NCBI RefSeq assembly: GCF_900129585.1
Contig: NZ_FQWF01000013.1
Location: forward strand, 1-64,000
Origin: Flavobacterium micromati
Lineage (GTDB): Bacteria; Bacteroidota; Bacteroidia; Flavobacteriales; Flavobacteriaceae
Direction: 5' to 3'
DNA: 64,000 bases
Numbering within the stretch: the stretch's first letter is position 1; each line of letters opens with the position of its first letter. Below are positions 17,261 to 26,622 of the stretch, in pieces. A model generated the notes under the pieces. It was not told the DNA's origin. It worked only from the letters and a program-made list of their open reading frames with translations, and did no database searches. Both the position numbers and the translations under genes were made by a program.

Positions 17261-18241
17261 ATGAGTTTTTTTAAAAAAATATTTTCATCAGAGAAAAAGC
17301 AACCTACTTTAAATGAGCAGGAGAAGCAAACCTTAGATAAAGGTCTTGAAAAATCAAAAGCATCTTTTTTTTCCAAGCTGTCTAAAGCAGTTGCTGGTAA
17401 ATCAAAAGTTGATGATGATGTTCTTGATGATTTAGAGGAAATTTTAGTTGCTTCAGATGTTGGTGTAAATACAACTTTGAAGATAATAGGTAGAATCGAG
17501 GAGCGTGTTGCCGCCGACAAATATCTTGGCACCGAAGAGCTTAACGAAATTCTAAGGGAAGAAATAGCAAACTTATTATCAGAGACTAATTCAGGAGAAG
17601 CGACTGAGTTTGTTATACCAGTTCAAACTAAGCCTTATGTTTTAATGGTAGTAGGAGTAAATGGAGTGGGTAAAACAACAACAATTGGGAAATTAGCATA
17701 TCAGTATAAAAAAGCAGGCTATAAAGTAGTTCTAGGTGCAGCAGATACTTTTCGTGCAGCTGCAATTGATCAACTACAAATTTGGGCTGATAGAGTAGGA
17801 GTTCCTATTGTGAGACAAAATATGGGAAGTGATCCCGCTTCAGTAGCATTTGATACTTTGCAGTCAGCGGTTGCTCAAGAAGCTGATGTAGTTATAATAG
17901 ACACAGCAGGGCGATTGCACAACAAAGTGAATTTAATGAACGAATTGACCAAAGTAAAACGCGTGATGCAAAAAGTAGTTGTAGAGGCACCACATGACGT
18001 TTTATTAGTATTAGATGGATCAACGGGACAAAACGCTTTTGAACAAGCGAAACAATTTACAGCTGCTACAGAAGTAAGTTGTTTAGCAGTTACAAAACTG
18101 GACGGAACCGCAAAAGGTGGAGTGGTCATTGGAATTTCTGATCAGTTTAAAATCCCTGTAAAATATATAGGTGTTGGTGAAGGAATTGAAGATCTGCAAG
18201 TTTTCAATAAATATGAATTTGTAGATTCGTTCTTTAAATAA
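17261..18241 (+). CDS. ftsY: Signal recognition particle receptor FtsY
   Basis: Product of 326 residues from the ATG at 17261 (MSFFKKIFSSEKKQ); the frame stays open 17 codons upstream, over the end of the terminator spacer. FtsY docks ribosome-SRP complexes at the inner membrane. The NG domain shows G1 GVNGVGKT at 132-139, the IBD segment GAADTFRAAAIDQL, G3 DTAGR at 214-218 and G4 TKLD at 278-281. The acidic A domain is short (about 40 residues) compared with E. coli, as usual in Bacteroidota. Confidence 0.97.
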   Translation: MSFFKKIFSSEKKQPTLNEQEKQTLDKGLEKSKASFFSKLSKAVAGKSKVDDDVLDDLEEILVASDVGVNTTLKIIGRIEERVAADKYLGTEELNEILREEIANLLSETNSGEATEFVIPVQTKPYVLMVVGVNGVGKTTTIGKLAYQYKKAGYKVVLGAADTFRAAAIDQLQIWADRVGVPIVRQNMGSDPASVAFDTLQSAVAQEADVVIIDTAGRLHNKVNLMNELTKVKRVMQKVVVEAPHDVLLVLDGSTGQNAFEQAKQFTAATEVSCLAVTKLDGTAKGGVVIGISDQFKIPVKYIGVGEGIEDLQVFNKYEFVDSFFK

Positions 18242-18248
18242 TAAGTTT

Positions 18249-18425
18249 ATGAATTTTTCCTTTTTTAAAAATATTCCAACTTTGTATTTTTATTTAGTAA
18301 GCATCGTTTGCTTTGTTGTGGCAAATATTATACGCGATAAAAATATAGCTATCTATTATATTTTACTATTGATAGGTATAGTAAGTTTCTTTTTTGGTGT
18401 TATACGACGAGTGAAATCAAGGTAA
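18249..18425 (+). CDS. Small two-helix membrane protein, 58 residues
   Basis: ATG at 18249, seven bases after the ftsY stop, stop TAA at 18423-18425. The translation has two hydrophobic spans (about residues 10-27 and 33-52), joined by the polar turn IIRDKN and ending RRVKSR, which by the positive-inside rule puts the C-terminus in the cytosol. It is not recognised. Tight spacing behind ftsY, good membrane-helix composition and absence of another feature in the gap argue that it is real. It converges on the serine hydrolase gene with 2 bp between the stop codons. Confidence 0.6.
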   Translation: MNFSFFKNIPTLYFYLVSIVCFVVANIIRDKNIAIYYILLLIGIVSFFFGVIRRVKSR

Positions 18426-18427
18426 AT

Positions 18428-19492
18428 TTAATACAAAGCACTGATTTTTTGCCATAAAATTGTATCAAAATCAGATAAAGCAAAATTGGTTCCATCAGCA
18501 GAATTCCCCATTCTTACAATCACTAGTTTTTTACTGGGAACAACATATATTTTTTGGTCATCTTTTCCTAATGCGCAATACATATCATTGGGAGCATTTG
18601 AAATTAAACTTCCACTTAATTGCAGCTGGCTTTGTGGTAATCGAAAACTCGTTTTTCCATTTATCCACCACATGTATCCATAAGCTTGATTAAGATTTTG
18701 AGAGGTAGTGGTTGCAGCATTTAAATAATTTTCATTTATAATCTGAGTTGAATTCCATTTTCCTTTTGCAAACATTAGTAAGCCGAAACGCGCCATGCTT
18801 CTAGTATTACTCCAGTAAACGCTCAGGCCATCATTAGGGATCCAAGCTCCCGACATTCCTACTTTATCTCTTAGTTTAGTATTGAAATAATTTGACCAAG
18901 TTTGACCACTAGCTTGTGAAACTATATCTTGCATTTTTACATACACATTATGATAAGCCCATCGAGATCCAGCATCAGCAACATATTGAAGATTTACAGG
19001 AGAAACATCATCGCCTAACGCATCATTTAAACCTGAGGTCATAGTCAATAAATTTTTACAAGTAATTAAATTTTCTTTTGCTAGCGGTGCACTTGTCCAA
19101 CCTTTACCTAAATAATCTGAAACTTTATTGTTTATGTTTATTGTACCCTCTTGTTCAGCAATTCCGCTTATTGTTGTTGTTAATGTTTTTCCTGCACTTG
19201 CCCAGTACCACGGCGAAGTTGAAGAGTGTGTACCAAAATATTTTTCTACAACAATCCTTCCGTTATACAGAATGATAAAACTTTTAGTATTTTTTAATTC
19301 TAAATAATCTAATAAGGGTTGTAATCTATTTTGATTCCAACCTAAATCAGATATTGATTTTGTTTCCCAAATAGCAGAATTATTTGGAGGAAAATAAATT
19401 AGATCAGATGATTGTGACAGCATTTCGGTATTTTCAGAACTGCAACTTAGGCAAAGTGTCATGATAAGTAAGCTATAAATTATTTTTGACAT
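18428..19492 (-). CDS. Serine hydrolase lipoprotein of the beta-lactamase / PBP4* fold
   Basis: Product of 354 residues. The N-terminus ends in a lipobox-like LCLSC (Cys17), so it is probably a lipoprotein. Active-site motif SxxK is SAGK (Ser99, Lys102) in WYWASAGKTLT, and the YxN motif is Tyr180-His-Asn182 in WAYHNVYVKM. MTSGLNDAL and the late YMWWINGK region fit class C beta-lactamase-like esterases and D-alanyl peptidases. It is more probably an esterase or peptidase than a resistance enzyme. It is transcribed alone against the ftsY cluster. Confidence 0.88.
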   Translation of the reverse strand: MSKIIYSLLIMTLCLSCSSENTEMLSQSSDLIYFPPNNSAIWETKSISDLGWNQNRLQPLLDYLELKNTKSFIILYNGRIVVEKYFGTHSSTSPWYWASAGKTLTTTISGIAEQEGTININNKVSDYLGKGWTSAPLAKENLITCKNLLTMTSGLNDALGDDVSPVNLQYVADAGSRWAYHNVYVKMQDIVSQASGQTWSNYFNTKLRDKVGMSGAWIPNDGLSVYWSNTRSMARFGLLMFAKGKWNSTQIINENYLNAATTTSQNLNQAYGYMWWINGKTSFRLPQSQLQLSGSLISNAPNDMYCALGKDDQKIYVVPSKKLVIVRMGNSADGTNFALSDFDTILWQKISALY

Positions 19493-19710
19493 ATTTTTGA
19501 TGATTTATTTCTATTTCTTTTAGACAAAAAAAATAGAAAATAGTTTAATGTGTTTTTTAAAATTTATCTTTTCTTTGATTTTAATAAGAGTAACTTTGTC
19601 GTCAGCTCCAAAAGTAATTCACTTGATTTCACTTTACTAATGTAATGGAGATCCTCCACTTTTATTAGTTGATTTATTATTTCACCAATTTAGTTCTAAA
19701 ATTTTTATTT

Positions 19711-20151
19711 ATGAAAAATATATGCATACTTCTTTTTACGGCATTTTTTTTTGTTGCTTGTCAGCAAAAGATAAAACCAGACGATATTTCCAAAATTAAT
19801 GGCTACTGGGAAATTGAAAAAGTCACTTTTGATAAGGGAAAAGATAAGGAATATGGCATCAATGAAAATTTTGATTTTTTTCAAATAAAAAACAATAAAG
19901 GGATTCGTAAAAAAGTTATGCCTCAATTTGATGGCACCTTTTTAGTTAACGATGCGTTTGAAAACGTTGTTGTTCGTTTTACAGATGATAAAGCTTTTCT
20001 AGATTATTCTACGCCATACATGAAATGGAGTGAAGAAATAATTTCCTTAACAGCAGAAGAATTAGTTTTGCTGAATAAGCAAAAAACAGTATATCATTAT
20101 AAAAAAACAGCGGCAATAAATCTACTAGGAGATGGCAAAACGACTAAATAA
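19711..20151 (+). CDS. Lipocalin-like lipoprotein
   Basis: Product of 146 residues, starting at the ATG at 19711, which gives MKNICILLFTAFFFVAC with the lipid-attachment Cys17; the upstream in-frame ATG at 19669 would hide this. The mature part starts with INGYWEIEKVTFDKG, the pattern of small lipocalin-like Bacteroidota lipoproteins where G-x-W opens a beta barrel. Ligand unknown. The last 20 bases overlap the DUF721 gene in another frame, so the two are coupled. Confidence 0.8.
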   Translation: MKNICILLFTAFFFVACQQKIKPDDISKINGYWEIEKVTFDKGKDKEYGINENFDFFQIKNNKGIRKKVMPQFDGTFLVNDAFENVVVRFTDDKAFLDYSTPYMKWSEEIISLTAEELVLLNKQKTVYHYKKTAAINLLGDGKTTK

Positions 20152-20428
20152 TCAGAGCACAATAGCAGACGTTTTGAAACAAATTATTCAAGTGAATAAG
20201 CTGCAACCCGGAATGGATCAAATTGATGTCAAAGATGCGTGGAAAAATTTAATGGGCAACGGTGTGAACAGTTATACAAATAATGTTGTTTTAAAAGGAA
20301 GCACGCTTTATGTTGAGTTGACTTCATCAGTTTTACGAGAAGAATTGAGTCATGGAAAATCAAAAATTGTTGCAATGATCAACGAGGAATTACGAAGAGA
20401 TGTTGTCAAAGATGTAGTTTTAAGATAA
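20132..20428 (+). CDS. DUF721 (DciA-like) protein
   Basis: Product of 98 residues. The DUF721 fold is seen in QSTIADVLKQIIQVNKL, then VKDAWKNLMG, GSTLYVELTSSVLREELS and INEEL. In other bacteria DUF721 members (DciA) help load the replicative helicase DnaB; this short form has only the core domain. In Bacteroidota it is often near recF, but recF is not in this window. Translation begins inside the end of the lipoprotein gene. Confidence 0.85.
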   Translation: MAKRLNNQSTIADVLKQIIQVNKLQPGMDQIDVKDAWKNLMGNGVNSYTNNVVLKGSTLYVELTSSVLREELSHGKSKIVAMINEELRRDVVKDVVLR

Positions 20429-20460
20429 AATACTAATATCGATTTCATCGTTATAAAACA

Positions 20461-20488
20461 AAAAACCAGCAATTTTGCTGGTTTTTTT
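20461..20488. terminator. Bidirectional terminator between DUF721 and the carboxylase operon
   Basis: AAAAACCAGCAA pairs with TTGCTGGTTTTT with a minimal loop and flanking A/T tracts on both sides; it serves the two convergent transcripts. Confidence 0.85.
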
Positions 20489-20508
20489 GTAAAGTACATC
20501 GTTCAAAT

Positions 20509-22050
20509 TTATAAAGGTATGTTCCCGTGCTTCCTATCAGGTGTTACACTTACTTTATTTTCCAGCATACTAAATGCTTTAATTAATTTTCGTCTCGTGT
20601 CTTGAGGCAAAATTACTTCATCAACAAAACCACGTTGCGCTGCAGTATATGGATTTGCAAATAAATTAGCATATTCAGACTCCTTTTCTAATAATTTTGC
20701 TTCATGATCTTCTGCTTCATTGATTTCTTTTTTAAAGATAATTTCAGATGCTCCTTTTGCTCCCATAACTGCAATTTCAGCGGTTGGCCAGGCAAAATTC
20801 ATATCGGCGCCAATGTGTTTTGAATTCATTACATCATAAGCACCACCATACGCTTTTCTAGTTATTACAGTTACTCTTGGCACAGTGGCTTCGCTTAAAG
20901 CATACAGCAATTTAGCACCGTGAACAATAATCCCACTCCACTCTTGATCTGTTCCCGGCAAAAAACCAGGTACATCAACTAGAACTAATAACGGAATATT
21001 AAACGCATCGCAAAAACGAGTGAATCGTGCGGCTTTTTTTGAACTGTTAACATCTAAACAACCTGCTAACACCATTGGTTGATTTGCAATAATGCCTATG
21101 CTTCTCCCGCCTAATCTAGCAAATCCAACTAGAATATTTTCGGCGTAATTTTTATGAATTTCAAAAAAAGATTCTTCGTCGATAATTCCGTTTATAACCC
21201 CGTGCATGTCATACGGTTTATTTGGATTATCTGGAATAATACCAAGCAATTGCTCCCGAAGCTCGTCACCTAATTCATACGGTAAGGTAGGAGCTACCTC
21301 TTTATTGTTTTGCGGTAAATAACTCAACAGTCTTTTTAAATCTTCTAAACATTCTACATCATTAGCAGAAGTGCAATGTGCAACACCAGATTTAGTAGAA
21401 TGCGTGCTCGCTCCTCCTAATTCTTCTGATGTCACAGTTTCATTAGTAACCGTTTTGACAACATTTGGACCAGTCACAAACATATAACTCGTTTCCTCGA
21501 CCATCATTGTAAAATCAGTCATAGCAGGTGAATAAACCGCTCCGCCGGCGCATGGTCCCATTATAGCCGATATTTGTGGGATCACTCCTGACGCTTGAAC
21601 ATTTTTAAAGAATATATCAGCATATCCACCTAAAGAGCGCACACCCTCTTGAATACGTGCGCCACCAGAATCATTTAGCCCAATCATAGGTGCTCCCATT
21701 TTGACTGCCATGTCCATCACTTTGCATATTTTTTCGGCATGTGTCTCTGATAATGAACCACCAAAAACAGTAAAATCTTGAGCAAAAATATAAACTAGTC
21801 GTCCGTGAATTGTTCCATATCCAGTGATTACACCGTCGCCATAATAAAGTTCTTTCTGCATTCCAAAATCAGAAGTACGATGCGTAACTAACATTCCAAT
21901 TTCTTCAAAAGAACCTTCATCTAGTAAATATTCAATTCGCTCTCGAGCAGTTAATTTTTTATTAGAATGCTGTTTTTCGATGCGTTTTTTGCCACCACCT
22001 AGATGAGCTTCAGCAATTTTATCATTTAATACTTTTATCTTGTCTTCCAT
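20509..22050 (-). CDS. Acyl-CoA carboxylase, carboxyltransferase subunit
   Basis: Product of 513 residues, crotonase-fold carboxyltransferase of the PccB/AccD5 type. Recognisable parts are [54 protein letters not shown] and [15 protein letters not shown]. It moves CO2 from carboxybiotin to an acyl-CoA, most often propionyl-CoA or acetyl-CoA. Last gene of a minus-strand operon BCCP - biotin carboxylase - carboxyltransferase, 74 bp after the biotin carboxylase stop. Substrate cannot be read with certainty from the sequence. Confidence 0.94.
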   Translation of the reverse strand: MEDKIKVLNDKIAEAHLGGGKKRIEKQHSNKKLTARERIEYLLDEGSFEEIGMLVTHRTSDFGMQKELYYGDGVITGYGTIHGRLVYIFAQDFTVFGGSLSETHAEKICKVMDMAVKMGAPMIGLNDSGGARIQEGVRSLGGYADIFFKNVQASGVIPQISAIMGPCAGGAVYSPAMTDFTMMVEETSYMFVTGPNVVKTVTNETVTSEELGGASTHSTKSGVAHCTSANDVECLEDLKRLLSYLPQNNKEVAPTLPYELGDELREQLLGIIPDNPNKPYDMHGVINGIIDEESFFEIHKNYAENILVGFARLGGRSIGIIANQPMVLAGCLDVNSSKKAARFTRFCDAFNIPLLVLVDVPGFLPGTDQEWSGIIVHGAKLLYALSEATVPRVTVITRKAYGGAYDVMNSKHIGADMNFAWPTAEIAVMGAKGASEIIFKKEINEAEDHEAKLLEKESEYANLFANPYTAAQRGFVDEVILPQDTRRKLIKAFSMLENKVSVTPDRKHGNIPL

Positions 22051-22124
22051 TCTTTTCTATTTTTGATCGCTAATTTGTAAATTTTTTATTTATTTCTAAA
22101 ATGGTTTAATGGCAAATAAATATT

Positions 22125-23564
22125 TTAATTAGGCAATCTTACGATTTTTTGATCCTCAAAATACTGCTTCATAGCAACTAGAGCGGCGATTTGGGCTTCT
22201 TTATTCATTTGATTTTTCAGTTCTTCTGTGTTATAATATTTCTTCACAAAATGAGTATCGAAATTTCCGGAACGAAAAGCTTCATGTTCAAAAACAAACT
22301 TCCCAAACGGTAAAGTCGTTTGCACACCTTCTACATAATACTCATCAATTGCTTTAATCATTAACTGAATGGCTTCTTTGCGGGTGTCGCCGTAAGTTAT
22401 CAGTTTTGCCAACATTGGATCGTAATAAATGGGAATATCCATTCCTTGTTCAAAGCCGTTATCTACGCGAATGTTCTCGCCAACAGGTAACTGATATACA
22501 TCCAAATGTCCTACGCTAGGTAGAAAATCATTCATAGGATCTTCGGCATAAACTCTCAATTCTACAGCGTGTCCTTTTATTTTTAAATCTTCTTGCTTTA
22601 ATGTCAGCGCTTCACCTCTTGCTACTCTAATTTGTAGTTCGACTAAATCAGTTCCGGTGATCCATTCTGTAACGGGATGTTCCACTTGCAAACGTGTGTT
22701 CATTTCGAGAAAATAGAAATTATTGTCCTCATCCAATAGAAATTCTACGGTTCCCGCACCTAAATAATCGCATGACTTAGCAACTAAAACGGCAGCTTCT
22801 CCCATTTTTTTTCGCAATTCTGCTGTTAAAACAGAAGATGGTGCTTCTTCGATCACTTTTTGATGGCGACGCTGAATGCTGCACTCTCTTTCAAATAAAT
22901 ACAAAATATTTCCGTGACTATCTGCCATAACTTGAATTTCGATATGTCGAGGCGATGCTACATATTTTTCAATAAAAACAGATCCATCGCCAAAAGCAGC
23001 AACCGCTTCACTGATAGCGCGGTTCATTTGGGGTTCAAAATCATTTTCGCTTTCTACCACGCGCATTCCTTTGCCACCACCACCTGCTGAGGCTTTGATT
23101 AAAATAGGAAAGCCTATTGCTGTAGCAGCTATTTTTGCTTTTTCAATATCTGTAATCGCTTCGTCAACACCGGGAACCATTGGAATATTGTATTCTTTAA
23201 CAGCCTCTTTGGCTGCTAATTTACTTCCCATAACTCGAATCGCTTTGGATTTTGGACCAATAAATATAATATTATTGTTTTCACATTCTTCGGCAAAATC
23301 TGCGTTTTCGCTTAAAAAACCATAACCCGGATGGATTGCATCTACATTTAAGCTTTTGGCCACGGCTATAATTTTACTTCCAAGTAAATAAGATTCATTT
23401 GAAGGAGCTCCGCCAATACATACGGCTTCATCAGCAAATTTTACATGAGGCGCGTTTCTATCTACTGTAGAATAAACTGCAACCGTTTTAATTCCCATTT
23501 TTTGAGCAGTTTTCATCACCCTAATGGCGATTTCTCCTCTATTTGCAACTAATATTTTTTTCAT
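22125..23564 (-). CDS. Biotin carboxylase subunit of an acyl-CoA carboxylase
   Basis: Product of 479 residues, ATP-grasp fold. KKILVANRGEIAIRV at the N-terminus, the glycine-rich ATP loop ASAGGGGKGMR at residues 158-168, and ERECSIQRRHQKVIEE, EMNTRLQVEHPVTE are diagnostic. It charges biotin on the BCCP with bicarbonate using ATP. About 30 residues longer at the C-terminus than E. coli AccC. Middle gene of the operon; the 132 bp gap to the upstream BCCP gene contains a repeat of the AGTCCYTCC...GGGAGG type. Confidence 0.95.
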   Translation of the reverse strand: MKKILVANRGEIAIRVMKTAQKMGIKTVAVYSTVDRNAPHVKFADEAVCIGGAPSNESYLLGSKIIAVAKSLNVDAIHPGYGFLSENADFAEECENNNIIFIGPKSKAIRVMGSKLAAKEAVKEYNIPMVPGVDEAITDIEKAKIAATAIGFPILIKASAGGGGKGMRVVESENDFEPQMNRAISEAVAAFGDGSVFIEKYVASPRHIEIQVMADSHGNILYLFERECSIQRRHQKVIEEAPSSVLTAELRKKMGEAAVLVAKSCDYLGAGTVEFLLDEDNNFYFLEMNTRLQVEHPVTEWITGTDLVELQIRVARGEALTLKQEDLKIKGHAVELRVYAEDPMNDFLPSVGHLDVYQLPVGENIRVDNGFEQGMDIPIYYDPMLAKLITYGDTRKEAIQLMIKAIDEYYVEGVQTTLPFGKFVFEHEAFRSGNFDTHFVKKYYNTEELKNQMNKEAQIAALVAMKQYFEDQKIVRLPN

Positions 23565-23577
23565 TTTTTTGATTTTT

Positions 23578-23609
23578 GGCTCCGTAGTCCCTAAAGGTGG
23601 AATTATAGA
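23578..23609. repeat. Short dispersed repeat (CCTAAAGGTGGAAYTAT type)
   Basis: CTAAAGGTGGAATTATAGAA here resembles CCAAAGGTGGAACTATCGAT at 24605-24624 inside the radical SAM gene. It lies in the intergenic gap of the carboxylase operon, close to a second block, AGGGATTTAGGGAGG at about 23678, of the kind seen often between Flavobacterium genes. Confidence 0.5.
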
Positions 23610-23696
23610 ACTTTTTAATAAGTTTTTTAATTCCGTATTATTTTAATTTTAACATTAGGTGTAAAAGTCCTTCCTTTGAAGGGATTTAGGGAGGAT

Positions 23697-24182
23697 TTAC
23701 TCAAACTCAATTAACAACTGTCCTTTATCTACTGCATCTCCTACCACAACCGAAATGGATTTAATTACGCCCTCGCGAGGCGAAAGGAAACTATTTTCCA
23801 TCTTCATAGCACCCAAAATAATAAGGTTATCGTTTTCTTTTACAGTTTGTCCCACTACCACGCTTATTTCTAAAATCAGTCCGGGCATAGGTGCTTTAAT
23901 GAAATTTACTTGCTTGGTGAGACCAACCTCAAAGCCCATTTCTTTTATCAACAGGTCTAGAGGATTTGAAATTGCAACGTTGTAGATGTTGTTATTGACC
24001 TTTACTGTATAGCTTTTTTGATTGAAATCAGAAGTGATGATTTCTGCTTTATATGGTTTGTTTTCGTGCAAGACATGAAATTTATTTTTTTCAATGGATA
24101 CCGAATCTAGTAGTGAAACATTTTGACTGTCAAGATCGAATTGAAAAGCATTATCAACAGTTACTTTATAACCTGTACTCAT
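23697..24182 (-). CDS. Biotin carboxyl carrier protein of an acyl-CoA carboxylase
   Basis: Product of 161 residues. The C-terminal 75 residues form the biotinyl domain with ILGAMKMEN, placing biotin on Lys127. The N-terminal half (residues 1-80) is a less conserved region seen in BCCP parts of propionyl-CoA carboxylases rather than of AccB, and no Pro/Ala linker of the AccB type is visible. It opens the three-gene operon. Confidence 0.93.
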   Translation of the reverse strand: MSTGYKVTVDNAFQFDLDSQNVSLLDSVSIEKNKFHVLHENKPYKAEIITSDFNQKSYTVKVNNNIYNVAISNPLDLLIKEMGFEVGLTKQVNFIKAPMPGLILEISVVVGQTVKENDNLIILGAMKMENSFLSPREGVIKSISVVVGDAVDKGQLLIEFE

Positions 24183-24285
24183 AAGAAGATATTTTAATGA
24201 TTGTAAAATTAGGCAAAGAAAACGTTTTCGCTACTTAAATATCTAAATTTTATGCTAATTTGGTATAGCTGTGAGCAATATATTT

Positions 24286-26475
24286 TTATACAATTAACAA
24301 ACCAAATTCTCGTAAAGTTTTTATAGGTTTGGAATAAAAAAACAATTCAAAATCTTCTAAATCTTTCTCAAAATCAGATTTTATTTCTTGAAAAGTGTAG
24401 GTTTTTGTTTTGGAAACAGCGATTTTTTTCAAGATTCCTAGTAACCACTCGCCTTCATCTTTGTTCATTTGGATTGTAAAACTTTGCTTTTTGTCATGAA
24501 AAGTAAGCGCAATCATTTCCCATGAATTGCCTTTTTTAGATTTTGTAAAATATTCTACAGCGGGATTTCCTCCTAACCAAACAATTTTGGCAAGCCCCCT
24601 AACGCCCAAAGGTGGAACTATCGATAAAGCATTATATATAAAGTCTGGTGAGATTGTAGTTTTTGGAATTTTGAAATCGAACCAATCTTTTAACTCATAA
24701 TCAAAACAAATTCCGTGCATGAAATTAAACAATGATTTTTTAAGTCCAAAACTAAATTTCTCATGATCTATGCCAGTAGAATCGGTATAATTAATATCAT
24801 TATTTGCAAATGTTCCTATAATTTCGGTATCCTTTACAACGCCAAATTTTGCTGGGTACATGCCAACGGGGCTGTGTGCGGTCATTGCAAACTGGTGCCA
24901 AAATCCCGATTGCAATACACCAACTTCAAACAACTGCCGCACCATTTCAAGGCTGTCCACCGTTTCTTGGATGGTTTGAGTGGGGTAACCATACATTAAA
25001 TAGGCATGCACCATTACATTTGCTTCAGTGAAATTCCGAGTTACTATCGCCACTTGTTCAACGGTAACACCTTTATCAATGAGCTTTAATAATCTATCAG
25101 AAGCTACTTCTAGACCCCCAGAAACAGCAATGCAACCAGAGGCTTTTAAGAGTAAACAAAGATCTTTTGTAAAGCTTTTTTCAAATCGAATGTTTGTCCA
25201 CCACGTCACTGCCAGTTTACGTCTTAATATTTCAAGCGCTAGCGCCCGCATAAGTGCAGGCGGTGCAGCTTCGTCAACAAAATGAAAACCGTTTTCACCT
25301 GTTTGCTCCATCATTTCCTCGATTCGATCACACAACAAATTTGCCGCAACGGGTTCATAGATTTTGATATAATCCAAAGAAATATCGCAAAACGTACATT
25401 TCCCCCAATAGCAACCGTGCGCCATGGTCAATTTATTCCAGCGACCGTCAGACCACATTCGGTGCATCGGATTTACGATTTCGATAACTGAGATGTATTT
25501 ATCCAGCAGTAAATCAGAATAATCTGGCGTGCCAACCTGTGATTGTTTGTAATCTGGTTTAGTAGAATTATTTTTATAAACTACTTTTCCGTCTTCAAGC
25601 AGAAAAGTTCGTTTGTAAGTTCTATCTTTTGATTCCGCGGTTGTAGACTTTATTAATTCTTCAATAGGAACTTCGCCATCGTCTAATGTAATAAAATCAA
25701 AAAACTCAAAAACGCGTTCATCGGAAAGCGACCTTAATTCGGTATTTGGGAAGCCGCCGCCCATTGAAATTTTTATGTGAGGATGATTTTGTTTTATCCA
25801 TTGTGCTGCACGAAAAGAAGCATATAAATTTCCTGGGAAAGGAACTGAAACTAGAAACATAGTTGGCTCGACAGTTTCAATTCTATCTTTTAAAATCGAA
25901 ATAAAAATTTTATCTACATAGGTTAGCTCTTGATTTAGGGCGTTGTATAATTCGTCAAAGGAATTCGCACTTCTGCCTAAACGTTCTGCATAACGGCTAA
26001 ATCCAAAATTTTCATCTATACATTCTACTATAAAATCTGAAATATCTTCCAGATATAATGTAGCTAAATGTTTGGCTTTATCTTGCGTTCCCATCGTTCC
26101 AAAAGCCCAATCTAGATCCTCTAATTGTGCAAAACGAGAAGCTTCTGGCAAGAAATCTTCTTGACAAATTTGTAGCGCTAGCGTTGGATTTTTTCCTTGT
26201 AAAAAAGAAATAACTGGGTCTATGGTTTTTATATATTCATCCCATAATGCAATTATTCTTTTAACATTATCAGACAAATTTTTAGTTTTTGCTTGAGGCA
26301 ATAAACAACTTAATCCTTCCTTTGAAAACAACTTCAATATCACTTCAATGCCTAAATCAGCTTGAACGGTCTCAATATTTAAGGTATTAAGAAAACCTTT
26401 GATATAAGCAGTTGCGGGATAAGGTGTGTTTAATTGAGTGAATGGTGGCGTTATGACTAAAAGTTTCGTTTTCAA
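24286..26475 (-). CDS. B12-binding-type radical SAM protein with CX4CX2C motif
   Basis: Product of about 729 residues. Start uncertain: the frame opens at a TTG at 26496, but a TTG at 26475 gives MKTKLLVITPPFTQLNTPYP, the usual start of this family, and no ATG is available. Residues 1-270 resemble a degenerate cobalamin-binding domain; the canonical DxHxxG motif is not seen, and MGGGFPNTE stands where the family has GG-[P/H]. The radical SAM core begins near residue 345 with GCYWGKCTFC: Cys355, Cys360, Cys363, a CX4CX2C spacing rather than CX3CX2C. SGGLEVASDRLL and HAYLMYGYPTQT fit the core. Substrate unknown. Downstream tail of about 130 residues has no recognised fold. Confidence 0.85.
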   Translation of the reverse strand: MKTKLLVITPPFTQLNTPYPATAYIKGFLNTLNIETVQADLGIEVILKLFSKEGLSCLLPQAKTKNLSDNVKRIIALWDEYIKTIDPVISFLQGKNPTLALQICQEDFLPEASRFAQLEDLDWAFGTMGTQDKAKHLATLYLEDISDFIVECIDENFGFSRYAERLGRSANSFDELYNALNQELTYVDKIFISILKDRIETVEPTMFLVSVPFPGNLYASFRAAQWIKQNHPHIKISMGGGFPNTELRSLSDERVFEFFDFITLDDGEVPIEELIKSTTAESKDRTYKRTFLLEDGKVVYKNNSTKPDYKQSQVGTPDYSDLLLDKYISVIEIVNPMHRMWSDGRWNKLTMAHGCYWGKCTFCDISLDYIKIYEPVAANLLCDRIEEMMEQTGENGFHFVDEAAPPALMRALALEILRRKLAVTWWTNIRFEKSFTKDLCLLLKASGCIAVSGGLEVASDRLLKLIDKGVTVEQVAIVTRNFTEANVMVHAYLMYGYPTQTIQETVDSLEMVRQLFEVGVLQSGFWHQFAMTAHSPVGMYPAKFGVVKDTEIIGTFANNDINYTDSTGIDHEKFSFGLKKSLFNFMHGICFDYELKDWFDFKIPKTTISPDFIYNALSIVPPLGVRGLAKIVWLGGNPAVEYFTKSKKGNSWEMIALTFHDKKQSFTIQMNKDEGEWLLGILKKIAVSKTKTYTFQEIKSDFEKDLEDFELFFYSKPIKTLREFGLLIV
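24591..24622. repeat. Possible repeat-derived segment inside the radical SAM gene
   Basis: On the minus strand this reads as TTCCACCTTTGGGCGTTAGG followed by GGGCTTG, like the intergenic spacer repeats of Flavobacterium and like the block at 23578-23609. It encodes VPPLGVRGLAK in the tail of the protein without breaking the frame. Confidence 0.35.
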
Positions 26476-26622
26476 AATTGAGATTATTTTGTGCAAAAAT
26501 AAGGGATATTTGCATCGTTTTTACAAAAATGAATAATCTGATTTTAAATTAAATCATAACTTTTAACTCTGAAAAATACAATTTAGACATGGCGACAATT
26601 GTAACAAAAATCCATTTTTTTT

